Source: Burkholderia humptydooensis
Lineage (GTDB): Bacteria > Pseudomonadota > Gammaproteobacteria > Burkholderiales > Burkholderiaceae
Assembly (NCBI RefSeq): GCF_001513745.1
Contig: NZ_CP013380.1
Location: forward strand, 744,001-808,000
Length of the DNA: 64,000 nucleotides
Reading direction: 5' to 3'
The translations under genes were made by a program, and so were the position numbers. Under the pieces are notes generated by a model, which was not told where the DNA came from, made no database searches, and worked only from the letters and a program-made list of their open reading frames with translations. Shown here one piece after another: positions 7,891 to 15,513 of the stretch. Position 1 is the first letter of the stretch, and the number at the start of each line of letters is the position of its first letter.

Positions 7891-9542
7891 TTCTGATCTC
7901 CTGGTTTGCCTTTCAGCAGCGATTCGGGATGCCGCTCGAGGTAGTCGGCGAGCGCGTTCAGCGATTGCAGCGTGCGCGTGAGCTCCTTCAGCGCGCCGCG
8001 CACGTCCGATTGCAGCGGCGAATCCTGCTGCAGCGTCGCCTCCGCGGTGGTGAAGGTCTGCTTCGCCGCGGACAGCGTGTCGCGCGCCTCGGGCGCAACT
8101 TCCGTGTCGAGCCGCTTGAACAGCTTGTCCGCGTTCGCGAGCGCGCTGTTCAGGTTCGCGCCGATCTGGTCGAACGGCACCTTGTCGAGCTTCTTCGCGA
8201 TGTCGGCGACCTGCAACTGCAGCTCGTCGAGCGTGTTCGGCACGGTCGGCAGCTCGACCGGCTCGTGGTCGAGATCGACCTTCGCGGGCGGCGCCTTCGG
8301 GAAGAAGTCGAGCGCGACGTACAACTGGCTCGTCAGCAGGTTGCCCGTGCGCAACTGGCCGCGCAGCCCGTGCTGGACGAGCCGCGACAGCATCTCGCGC
8401 CGCGCCGCGTAGCCCTTGTCCTGCGACGCCTCGCGGAACTTCCGGCCGAGCCGGTCGGGGTAGACGTTCATCGTCACCGGCATCGTGAAGGTCTTCGTCT
8501 TCGGATCGAAGTCGATGCCGATGTTCGTCACCTGGCCGAGCACGATGCCGCGGAAGTCGACGGTCGCGCCGACCGACAGCCCGCGCAGCGACTGGTTGAA
8601 GTTCATCACGACCTGCACCGGCTCGCCGTCCGGCTCGCGCATCGCGTCGCCTTCGTCGGCGCCCAGGCGGAACGTCATGTTGTTCGGCGCGGGCGGGCCG
8701 GCCGCCTGGTTCGGCGGCGACTGGAACGCGATGCCGCCGAGGATCACCGTCGCGAGCGACTGCGTGTTCAGCTTGAAGCCGCTCGAATCGAGCCGCAGGT
8801 CCACGCCGCTTGCCTGCCACCAGCGCGAGTTCAGGCCGACGTACTGATCGTAAGGCGCGTTGACGAACACGCGGAACGTGACGCCCGTGCCGTCCTTGTC
8901 GAGCGAGAAGCCGACGACCTGGCCGACCTGCACGCGCCGGTAGTAGATCGGCGAGCCGATGTCGATCGAGCCGAGCGAATCGCCGCGCAGCACGTACTGC
9001 GTGCCCTTCTGGTCGCCCGTGACGGCGGGCGGCGTCTCGAGCCCGGTGAACGACTTCTCGGCCTCGTCCGAGCGGCCCGCGTCGACGCCGATGTACGCGC
9101 CCGACAGCAGCGTGCCGAGCCCCGACACGCCCGTCGCGCCGACGCGCGGCCGCACGACCCAGAAGCGCGTGCCCTTCACCGCGAAGTCCTCGGCTTCCTT
9201 CTTCAACTGCACGTCGACGAGCACGTGCGACAGATCCTTCGACAGCTTGATCGTCTTGACCATCCCGATCTCGACATCCTTGTACTTGACCTGCGTCTTG
9301 CCGGGCTCGAGGCCCTCGGCGCTCTTGAAGCTGATCGTGATCTCCGGCCCGCGCTCGAGCACCGATTTGACGACGAGCCCGATGCCGATCAGCGCGGCGA
9401 CGAGCGGCACGAGCCACACGAGCGACGGCAGCCAGCCGGAGCGCCGCGTGATCACGGGCTCGGGGAGCACCGGCGGCTCGCCGCCGGGCGGAGTGGGGGG
9501 GGCCGCGTTCGGGTCGTGCTTCGGGCCTTGCGGTCTATTCAT
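7887..9542 (-). CDS. pqiB: PqiB, MCE-domain lipid-transport protein
   Basis: A 551-residue single-pass inner-membrane protein with a large periplasmic part. A Pro-rich cytoplasmic start precedes one membrane helix at about residues 38-60 (GWLPSLVWLVPLVAALIGIG). Three MCE domains follow: EITISFKSAEGLEPGKTQVKY near 67, a second around GDSLGSIDIGSPIYYRRVQ, and a third near GLSVGATVDFRGIVLG. The C-terminal ~130 residues are helical (PNTLDELQLQVADIAKKLDK) and in PqiB form the coiled-coil needle. Length matches the E. coli protein (~546). It overlaps pqiA2 by eight bases and pqiC by four. The role is lipid movement between the inner and outer membranes; the paraquat link is historical. Confidence 0.94.
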   Translation of the reverse strand: MNRPQGPKHDPNAAPPTPPGGEPPVLPEPVITRRSGWLPSLVWLVPLVAALIGIGLVVKSVLERGPEITISFKSAEGLEPGKTQVKYKDVEIGMVKTIKLSKDLSHVLVDVQLKKEAEDFAVKGTRFWVVRPRVGATGVSGLGTLLSGAYIGVDAGRSDEAEKSFTGLETPPAVTGDQKGTQYVLRGDSLGSIDIGSPIYYRRVQVGQVVGFSLDKDGTGVTFRVFVNAPYDQYVGLNSRWWQASGVDLRLDSSGFKLNTQSLATVILGGIAFQSPPNQAAGPPAPNNMTFRLGADEGDAMREPDGEPVQVVMNFNQSLRGLSVGATVDFRGIVLGQVTNIGIDFDPKTKTFTMPVTMNVYPDRLGRKFREASQDKGYAARREMLSRLVQHGLRGQLRTGNLLTSQLYVALDFFPKAPPAKVDLDHEPVELPTVPNTLDELQLQVADIAKKLDKVPFDQIGANLNSALANADKLFKRLDTEVAPEARDTLSAAKQTFTTAEATLQQDSPLQSDVRGALKELTRTLQSLNALADYLERHPESLLKGKPGDQK

Positions 9543-10197
9543 GAGGATTCCCTGAGTTTTCTACGTTGTCCCAGATGAGGCGCGGGTCGAACTGCATCGA
9601 CGCGAGCATCGTCAGGATCACGACGGAGCCGAACGCGAGCGCGCCGGGCCCCGCCGTGATCACCGCGAGCGAGCGGAAATGGACGAGCGCGACCGTCAGC
9701 GTGACGACGAAGATGTCGAGCATCGACCAGCGGCCGATCCGCTCGACGATCCGGTAGAGCCGGGTGCGCTGCATCGGCCGCCACGCGGAGCGGCGCTGCG
9801 CGGTGAAGACGAGGATCGTGAGCACGCCGAGCTTCAGCATCGGCACGAGGATGCTCGCGACGAACACGACGACGGCGAGCGGCCATTCGCCCGACGTCCA
9901 GAAAAAGACGACGCCGCTCATGATCGTGTCTTCCTGCGAGCCGACGATCGACGCGGTGCGCATGATCGGCAGCAGGTTCGCCGGAATGTAGAGGATCGCG
10001 GCGGCGATGAGGAGCGCGAGCGTGCGCGCGATGCTGTCCGGCGTGCGCAGGTGCAGCGCGGCGCCGCAGCGCGCGCAGTGCTCGGGCTTCTCGTGCGAGC
10101 CGAGCGAATCCGGCGACGGCCGCGCGAGCTTCTGCACATGGCCGCACGCATGGCAGCTCGCCAGGCCCGCGCGCGCGGCGGTCACGATCCCGGTCAT
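9535..10197 (-). CDS. pqiA: PqiA-type membrane protein, second half
   Basis: A 220-residue inner-membrane protein with a zinc-ribbon-like N-terminus, Cys15/Cys18 (CHAC) and Cys41/Cys44 (CARC), and four membrane segments (ALLIAAAILYIPANLLPIM, EWPLAVVVFVASILVPMLKL, IFVVTLTVALVHF and LAFGSVVILTMLASM). The core matches the PqiA domain (PF04403), including IPANLLPIM and SMLDIFVV. E. coli PqiA is one ~417-residue chain with two such modules; here the modules are separate genes. The start ATG at 10197 overlaps the stop of the preceding gene (ATGA) and the stop overlaps the pqiB start, so all four pqi genes are coupled. Confidence 0.9.
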   Translation of the reverse strand: MTGIVTAARAGLASCHACGHVQKLARPSPDSLGSHEKPEHCARCGAALHLRTPDSIARTLALLIAAAILYIPANLLPIMRTASIVGSQEDTIMSGVVFFWTSGEWPLAVVVFVASILVPMLKLGVLTILVFTAQRRSAWRPMQRTRLYRIVERIGRWSMLDIFVVTLTVALVHFRSLAVITAGPGALAFGSVVILTMLASMQFDPRLIWDNVENSGNPHE

Positions 10198-10850
10198 CGC
10201 GCGCCCGCCTCGTCGCTTGCGCCGCGCGCTGCGCCGGCCGCGCGCTCGCGCAGCGAATCGGCGATGTCCCACAGCGTGCGCGGATCGAACATCACGACGA
10301 CGGCGAGCATCAGCGTGAGCGCCGCGAACGCGAAGAGGGCGGCCTCGGGGATCACGCGCGCGAGGCTCACCATCTTGACGATCGTGACGAGGATGCCGAG
10401 CATGAACACTTCGATCATCCCCCACGGGCGCACGAGCTGGATCGCGCGCAGCACGCGGTTGAAGCCGGGCGGAATCGCGCCCGAGCGCAGCGCAAAGAGC
10501 ACGTAGAGGAGCGCGGACATCTCGACGAGCGGAAACAGCAGCGTCGAGCAGAACACCATCGCAGCGACGAGCGGCATCCCCTGATTCCACATCGCCTCGA
10601 GCGCGCCGAAGAGCGTCGTCTGCACGCGCATCCCGTTCACGTCCATTTCGAGGATCGGGAAGGCCTGCGCGATCAGGAACGTGATGAGCGCGCCCGCCGT
10701 GAGCGCGCAGATGCGGTCGACCTGCGCCGAGCCGCTCCGGTAGAGCAGCGCGTCGCAGCGCGGGCAGCGGGCGGTGTCCTTGCCGCTAAGGCGCGGTTTG
10801 TGCAACAGTGCGTCGCATTCGTGACAGGCAATCAGGGTGTTTCTATCCAT
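10194..10850 (-). CDS. pqiA: PqiA-type membrane protein, first half
   Basis: A 218-residue inner-membrane protein and first gene of the pqi operon. It has a zinc-ribbon pair at Cys9/Cys12 (CHEC) and Cys29/Cys32 (CPRC), then PqiA-domain membrane segments (CALTAGALITFLIAQAFPIL, MPLVAAMVFCSTLLFPLV, WGMIEVFMLGILVTIVKMV and LFAFAALTLMLAVVVMF). It corresponds to the N-terminal module of two-module PqiA. Together with the next gene it would supply the integral membrane partner of PqiB. A promoter with TTGACA is visible 62 to 91 bases upstream. The Shine-Dalgarno is weak. Confidence 0.9.
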   Translation of the reverse strand: MDRNTLIACHECDALLHKPRLSGKDTARCPRCDALLYRSGSAQVDRICALTAGALITFLIAQAFPILEMDVNGMRVQTTLFGALEAMWNQGMPLVAAMVFCSTLLFPLVEMSALLYVLFALRSGAIPPGFNRVLRAIQLVRPWGMIEVFMLGILVTIVKMVSLARVIPEAALFAFAALTLMLAVVVMFDPRTLWDIADSLRERAAGAARGASDEAGAR

Positions 10851-10911
10851 ATGGAAAGGCGGTTGCGCGGCGTCGCAGCGACGCGTTCACAGGGCCGGAA
10901 CCCGCGCCAAT

Positions 10912-10941
10912 CTTATCAAAAGGCGATTTTTGAAGTGTCAA
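10912..10941 (-). promoter_or_regulatory. sigma70-type promoter of the pqi operon
   Basis: On the minus strand a perfect -35 TTGACA (10936-10941) is followed after 18 bases by GATAAG (10912-10917). The predicted start is near 10905, leaving a ~55-nt leader before pqiA. No SoxS-type box could be identified with confidence. Confidence 0.5.
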
Positions 10942-11115
10942 GCCTCGATGGCGGGCAGATGGCGCCGGGCGCTGCGCCGCCCGGCCCGCCCGGCTGCGGC
11001 GGCCGTTTCGGGATTCTGCCATTCGCCGGCGGTTGCGGTAGCATGGCGGCCGTGACATGTGTCGGGCGGGAAATGCGGTAGCGCCGGCGCGGCTTTTCGC
11101 TCAACTGAGGAATTC

Positions 11116-11679
11116 ATGGCATCGTTTTCATCTTCGGCTTCGCCCGCAGCAGCTTACACGCGCACCGCGATCGCGCTCCACTGGCTGATCGCGCTCCTGA
11201 TCGTGTGCGGCTTCGCGCTCGGCTGGGTGATGACGGGCATTCCGGGTTTCACGCCAGCGAAGCTCAAATACTATTCGTGGCACAAGTGGATCGGCGTGAC
11301 GGTGTTCACGATCGCGATCGTGCGCGTGCTCTGGCGCGCAACCCACGTGCCGCCGCCGATGCCGGCCGGCATGCCCGCGTGGCAGCGGGCGGGCGCGCAT
11401 GCGGTGCACGGGCTGCTCTACGTGCTGACGCTCGTGATTCCGGTGACGGGCTACCTGTACAGCTCGGCCGCGAACATTCCGGTCGTCTATCTCGGGCTCG
11501 TGCCGCTGCCGCGCCTGATCGACCCCGATCCCGTGCTGAAGGAAACGCTGAAGACGGCGCACGTGCTGCTCAACTACGGCCTGCTCGCGCTCGTCGCCGC
11601 GCACGTCGCGGCGGCCGTCAAGCACCAGTGGTTCGACCGCGACGGCGTGCTGTCGCGGATGCTTCCCTTCCTCAAATAA
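11116..11679 (+). CDS. cytochrome b561
   Basis: A 187-residue di-haem b cytochrome of the bacterial b561 family (CybB-like), with four membrane helices. Likely haem-ligand histidines lie in IALHWLIALLIV (helix 1), SWHKWIGVTVF (helix 2) and near HVLLNYGLLALVAAHVAAAVKH (helix 4). The family passes electrons between quinol and superoxide or periplasmic acceptors. ATG at 11116 has TGAGGA six bases upstream; a longer frame from 11059 has no such signal. Two yceI genes follow, a common arrangement in proteobacteria, suggesting that the b561/YceI set works together. Confidence 0.92.
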   Translation: MASFSSSASPAAAYTRTAIALHWLIALLIVCGFALGWVMTGIPGFTPAKLKYYSWHKWIGVTVFTIAIVRVLWRATHVPPPMPAGMPAWQRAGAHAVHGLLYVLTLVIPVTGYLYSSAANIPVVYLGLVPLPRLIDPDPVLKETLKTAHVLLNYGLLALVAAHVAAAVKHQWFDRDGVLSRMLPFLK

Positions 11680-11690
11680 CAAGGACCGTT

Positions 11691-12251
11691 ATGAAAGTCT
11701 CGTTCTACCGCTACATGCTCGCCGCGTTCGCCGCCGCTTCGGTCGCCGTGTCGGGCGGCGCGTTCGCGCAGGTCGACGTCGCGAAGAGCAAGGTATCGGC
11801 CGTCTCGAAGCAGATGAACGTGCCGACGGAAGGCGTGTTCAAGAAGTTTTCCGCGCAGATCAGGTTCGATCCGGCGAAGGCCGCGCAGGGCAGCGCACAG
11901 ATGACGATCGACGTTGCGAGCTATGATCTCGGCGACCAGATGTACAACGACCAGGTCGCGGGCAAGGACTGGTTCGACGCGAAGACGTACCCGCAGGCGA
12001 CGTTCGTGTCGACCGCGATCGCGCCCGCGGGCGGCAGCAAGTACAACGTGTCCGGCAAGCTGACGATCAAGGGCAAGACGGTGCCCGTGACCGTGCCCGT
12101 GACGGTCACGCAGAACGGCGCGGCGCAGGTGTTCGACGGCGTGCTGCCGATCAAGCGCTCGACGTTCAACGTCGGCACGGGCGAATGGAAGGACACGTCG
12201 GTCGTGGCCGACGAAGTGCAGATCAAGTTTCACATCGTCGCCGCGAAGTAA
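11691..12251 (+). CDS. YceI-family periplasmic protein
   Basis: A 186-residue secreted lipocalin-like protein. A signal peptide (MKVSFYRYMLAAFAAASVAV) ends near GGAFA|QVDVAK. The mature part shows YceI features: SKVSAVSKQMNVPTEGVFKK, then AGKDWFDAKTYPQATFVST, KYNVSGKLTIKGKT and a final VADEVQIKFHIVA. YceI folds bind polyisoprenoids in a hydrophobic barrel; TT1927b from Thermus is the structural model. The gene starts 11 bases after the cytochrome b561 stop with AAGGA upstream, so the two are an operon. The function with b561 is inferred to be quinone or isoprenoid related. Confidence 0.9.
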   Translation: MKVSFYRYMLAAFAAASVAVSGGAFAQVDVAKSKVSAVSKQMNVPTEGVFKKFSAQIRFDPAKAAQGSAQMTIDVASYDLGDQMYNDQVAGKDWFDAKTYPQATFVSTAIAPAGGSKYNVSGKLTIKGKTVPVTVPVTVTQNGAAQVFDGVLPIKRSTFNVGTGEWKDTSVVADEVQIKFHIVAAK

Positions 12252-12317
12252 CGCGGGCGGCGGTTCGCACCACCCTCGCGCCGCTTCGGAGCGCGGCGCC
12301 GTCATAAGGAGATTGAT

Positions 12318-12896
12318 TTGAACAAGCAACTGATGATCGCGGCGGGCGCGCTCGCCGCCGCCCTGTCGTTCTCGGCGCATGCGGCGCCCGCAACGTACCA
12401 GTTCGACCCGAGCCATACGTATCCGAGCTTCGAGGCGGATCACTTCGGCGGCCTGTCGGTGTGGCGCGGCAAGTTCGACCAGTCGAGCGGCACCGTGACG
12501 CTCGACCGCGCGGCGAAGACGGGCACCGTCGACGTGACGACGAAGGTCGCGTCGATCGCGACCGGCAGCCAGAAGCTCGACGAGCACCTGCAGACGGCCG
12601 ACTTCTTCGATGCGGCGAAGTATCCGGAAGCGAGCTACAAGGGCACGATCAAGTTCGAAGGCGACAAGCCGGCCGAGGTCGTCGGCAATCTGACGCTGCA
12701 CGGCGTCACGAAGCCGCTGACGCTGAAGATCGATTCGTTCAAGTGCATGCCGCATCCGATGCTGAAGAAGGAAGTGTGCGGCGTCGACGCGGTCGGCGAA
12801 TTCAACCGCGACGATTTCGGCCTCGACTACGGCAAGCAGTACGGCTTCAAGATGAAGACGAAGCTCCTCATCACGGCCGAAGCGGTCAAGCAGTAA
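12318..12896 (+). CDS. second YceI-family periplasmic protein
   Basis: A 192-residue paralogue of the preceding gene and closer to canonical YceI: signal peptide to [12 protein letters not shown], then [38 protein letters not shown] and [15 protein letters not shown]. The start is an unusual TTG at 12318: AAGGAG at 12306-12311 gives exactly the right spacing, and the next in-frame ATG (12333) would cut into the signal peptide. Two cysteines (FKCMPHP and EVCGVD) are about 16 residues apart and could form a disulfide. The gene ends the b561-yceI-yceI operon; a strong terminator follows at 12955. Confidence 0.92.
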   Translation: MNKQLMIAAGALAAALSFSAHAAPATYQFDPSHTYPSFEADHFGGLSVWRGKFDQSSGTVTLDRAAKTGTVDVTTKVASIATGSQKLDEHLQTADFFDAAKYPEASYKGTIKFEGDKPAEVVGNLTLHGVTKPLTLKIDSFKCMPHPMLKKEVCGVDAVGEFNRDDFGLDYGKQYGFKMKTKLLITAEAVKQ

Positions 12897-12954
12897 GCGC
12901 TCGCGAAGCCGCCGCGCGCCGCGCGCGATGCGCGGGGGCCGCGTCGCGCCGACG

Positions 12955-12996
12955 AACCGCCGCGCTCCGTATCGGGCGCGGCGGTTTTCTTTTTTT
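12955..12996 (+). terminator. intrinsic terminator of the b561-yceI operon
   Basis: An 11-bp perfect stem AACCGCCGCGC / GCGCGGCGGTT with a 10-nt loop, followed by TTTTCTTTTTTT. A textbook Rho-independent terminator 58 bases after the second yceI stop. Confidence 0.9.
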
Positions 12997-13015
12997 GGCG
13001 CGTGGGGCGCGTGCC

Positions 13016-13021
13016 TATAAT
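13016..13021 (+). promoter_or_regulatory. -10 box before the MFS gene
   Basis: A perfect TATAAT with TG three bases in front of it, 114 bases upstream of the MFS start. No clear -35 is present (TTGGCG lies 15 bases upstream). Confidence 0.4.
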
Positions 13022-13134
13022 CGTCCGCATTCGTCATCTCGTTCGTCGTTCGCGTTCATCGTTCGCGTTCGCCGCCCGGGTGCGCGGCGCCGCCGCGACG
13101 GACATCGACGACCCGACAACGATCAGGAGACACC

Positions 13135-14418
13135 ATGCACGCAGCCGACGCTGCTTCGCCCGCGACCGATACCGTCTCCCCGCGCGTGTGGCGAGCCGTT
13201 GTCGCCGCGTCGGTCGGCAACGCGCTCGAATGGTTCGATCTCGTCGTCTACGGCTTCTTCGCGGTCACGATTTCGCGGCTGCTCTTTCCCGCCGGCAGCG
13301 ACGCCGTGTCGCTGCTGCTGACGCTCGGCACGTTCGGCGTGTCGTTCTTCATGCGTCCGCTCGGCGCGATCGTGCTCGGCGCCTACGCGGACCGCCGCGG
13401 CCGCAAGGCCGCGCTCACGCTGTCGATCCTGCTGATGATGGCGGGCACGCTCGTCATCGCGGTGCTGCCGACCTACGGGACGATCGGGATCGCGGCGCCG
13501 CTCGTGCTCGTTGGCGCGCGGCTGATGCAGGGCTTCTCCGCGGGCGGCGAGTTCGGCAGCGCGACCGCGTTCCTCGCCGAGCACGTGCCGGGGCGGCGCG
13601 GCTTCTTCGCGAGCTGGCAGGTCGCGAGCCAGGGGCTCACGACGCTCCTCGCGGCGCTCTTCGGCACGTCGCTCAATGCGTGGCTCACGCCCGCGCAGAT
13701 GGCGTCGTGGGGCTGGCGCGTGCCGTTCTGCTTCGGGCTGCTGCTCGGGCCCATCGCGTACTACATCCGCTCGAAGGTCGACGAAACGCCCGAATTCCTC
13801 ACATCGGGGTCCGCCGCGAACCCGCTGCGCGACACGTTCGCCGCGCACAAGGGGCGGCTCGCCGCCGCGATCGGCGCGGTCGTGCTCGGCACCGTCGCGA
13901 CCTATCTCGTGCTGTTCATGCCGACCTACGGCGTCAAGGAACTGAAGCTCGCGCCGTCTTCGGCGTTCGCCGCGATCCTCATCGTCGGCGTGATCCAGAT
14001 GAGCTTCGCGCCGGTGGTCGGGCACTGGTCCGATCGCCACGGCCGCGTGCGCACGATGCTCGCGCCCGCGCTCGCGATCCTCGTGCTGATCTACCCGGCG
14101 TTCGCGTGGCTCGCCGCGCATCCGACATTCGGCGCGCTGATCGCCGTGCAGATCGTGTTCGCATGCCTGATGACCGGCTATTTCGCCGCGCTGCCGGGCC
14201 TGCTGTCCGAGATCTTTCCGGTTCAGACGCGCACGACCGGCATGTCGCTCGCGTACAACGTCGCGGTGACGGTCTTCGGCGGATTCGGGCCGTTCATCAT
14301 CGCGTGGCTGATCCGCGCGACGGGCTCGAAGGCCGCGCCGAGCTTCTATCTGATCTTCGCCGCGCTCGTGAGCATCGCGGCGCTCGTCGCGCTGCGGCGG
14401 CGCTTCGGGTTCCGGTGA
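13135..14418 (+). CDS. MFS transporter, metabolite:proton symporter (MHS) type
   Basis: A 427-residue inner-membrane transporter with 12 predicted helices. The start region NALEWFDLVVYGFFAVTISR and the loop GAYADRRGRKAAL between helices 2 and 3 are hallmarks of the MHS subfamily (citrate, alpha-ketoglutarate, proline/betaine and shikimate carriers). GFSAGGEFGSATAFLAEH is also characteristic, and citrate-type members share PGLLSEIFPVQTRTTGMSLAYN. The substrate is probably a carboxylate or a zwitterion, but it cannot be fixed. ATG at 13135 is preceded by AGGAGA at six bases. It is monocistronic, converging on the secF end. Confidence 0.88.
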   Translation: MHAADAASPATDTVSPRVWRAVVAASVGNALEWFDLVVYGFFAVTISRLLFPAGSDAVSLLLTLGTFGVSFFMRPLGAIVLGAYADRRGRKAALTLSILLMMAGTLVIAVLPTYGTIGIAAPLVLVGARLMQGFSAGGEFGSATAFLAEHVPGRRGFFASWQVASQGLTTLLAALFGTSLNAWLTPAQMASWGWRVPFCFGLLLGPIAYYIRSKVDETPEFLTSGSAANPLRDTFAAHKGRLAAAIGAVVLGTVATYLVLFMPTYGVKELKLAPSSAFAAILIVGVIQMSFAPVVGHWSDRHGRVRTMLAPALAILVLIYPAFAWLAAHPTFGALIAVQIVFACLMTGYFAALPGLLSEIFPVQTRTTGMSLAYNVAVTVFGGFGPFIIAWLIRATGSKAAPSFYLIFAALVSIAALVALRRRFGFR

Positions 14419-14466
14419 CGCGCGGCGTCGGGCGCCGCGCGCCCGGCGAACGCAAACCCGGCAGAC

Positions 14467-14496
14467 GAAAAAAAGCCGGTTCGTGAGGAACCGGCC
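14467..14496 (-). terminator. intrinsic terminator of the secDF operon
   Basis: On the minus strand an 8-bp stem GCCGGTTC / GAACCGGC with a 5-nt loop is followed by eight T residues. It lies about 52 bases after the secF stop. Confidence 0.85.
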
Positions 14497-14547
14497 TTGC
14501 CGTGCGGAACGGGGTTTGCGCCGGCGGGCTTCACACCCGCGGGGCGC

Positions 14548-15498
14548 TTACACCTGCGCGCCCGCGTTCGGATCGTTCGGATCGTGCGCGGACTTCTTCT
14601 CCTTGACGAGGTCCTCGCGCTTGATGCCGAGCCACATCGCGAGCGAGCCGGCGACGAACACCGACGAATAGATGCCGAACATGATGCCGACCGTCAGCGC
14701 GAGCGCGAAGTAGTGCAGCGTCGGGCCGCCGAAGAAGAACATCGACAGCACCATCATTTCCGTCGACGTGTGCGTGATGATCGTGCGCGACATCGTGCTC
14801 GTGATCGCGTGGTTGATCACTTCCTGCACGGTCATCTTGCGTTCGCGGCGGAACGTCTCGCGGATCCGGTCGAAGATGACGACCGATTCGTTGACCGAGT
14901 AGCCGAGCACCGCGAGCACCGCGGCCAGCACCGACAGCGAGAACTCCCACTGGAAGAACGCGAAGAAGCCGAGAATGATCACGACGTCGTGCAGGTTCGC
15001 GATGATGCCGGCGACCGCGTACTTCCATTCGAAGCGGAACGACAGATAGATGACGATGCCGATCACGACGCACGCGAGCGCGAGCAGGCCGTCGGTCGCG
15101 AGCTCGCGGCCGACCTGCGGGCCGACGAACTCGACGCGCTGCAGCGCGACGTCGGCGTTCTGCGCCTTCAGCGCGGCCATCACCTGGTCGCTCTGCTGCG
15201 CGGACGTCAAGCCCTGCTTGAGCGGCAGGCGGATCAGCACGTTGCGCGACGTGCCGAAGTTCTGCACCTGCGCGTCGGCGTAGCCGAGCGTGCCGAGCGC
15301 CGAACGCACGGGCTCGAGCTGCGCGGCCTGCTGGTACTGCACCTCGATCACCGTGCCGCCCGTGAACTCGACGGACAGATGCAGCCCGCGATGGAACAGG
15401 AAGAACACGGCGGCGAGGAAGGTCACGAGCGAGATCACGTTGAAGACCAACGCGTGCCGCATGAACGGAATGTCTTTACGGATGCGGAAAAATTCCAT
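14548..15498 (-). CDS. secF: protein translocase subunit SecF
   Basis: A 316-residue RND-fold membrane protein that, with SecD, uses the proton-motive force to pull secreted proteins through SecYEG. Helix 1 (HALVFNVISLVTFLAAVFFLF) is followed by the periplasmic domain with the conserved HLSVEFTGGTVIEVQY. A five-helix block includes GYSVNESVVIFDRIRE, the SecF signature. The length is normal. It starts 15 bases after the secD stop in the same direction. The C-terminal tail is short and charged. Confidence 0.97.
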   Translation of the reverse strand: MEFFRIRKDIPFMRHALVFNVISLVTFLAAVFFLFHRGLHLSVEFTGGTVIEVQYQQAAQLEPVRSALGTLGYADAQVQNFGTSRNVLIRLPLKQGLTSAQQSDQVMAALKAQNADVALQRVEFVGPQVGRELATDGLLALACVVIGIVIYLSFRFEWKYAVAGIIANLHDVVIILGFFAFFQWEFSLSVLAAVLAVLGYSVNESVVIFDRIRETFRRERKMTVQEVINHAITSTMSRTIITHTSTEMMVLSMFFFGGPTLHYFALALTVGIMFGIYSSVFVAGSLAMWLGIKREDLVKEKKSAHDPNDPNAGAQV

Positions 15499-15513
15499 GT
15501 GCGTCTCCGGCGC

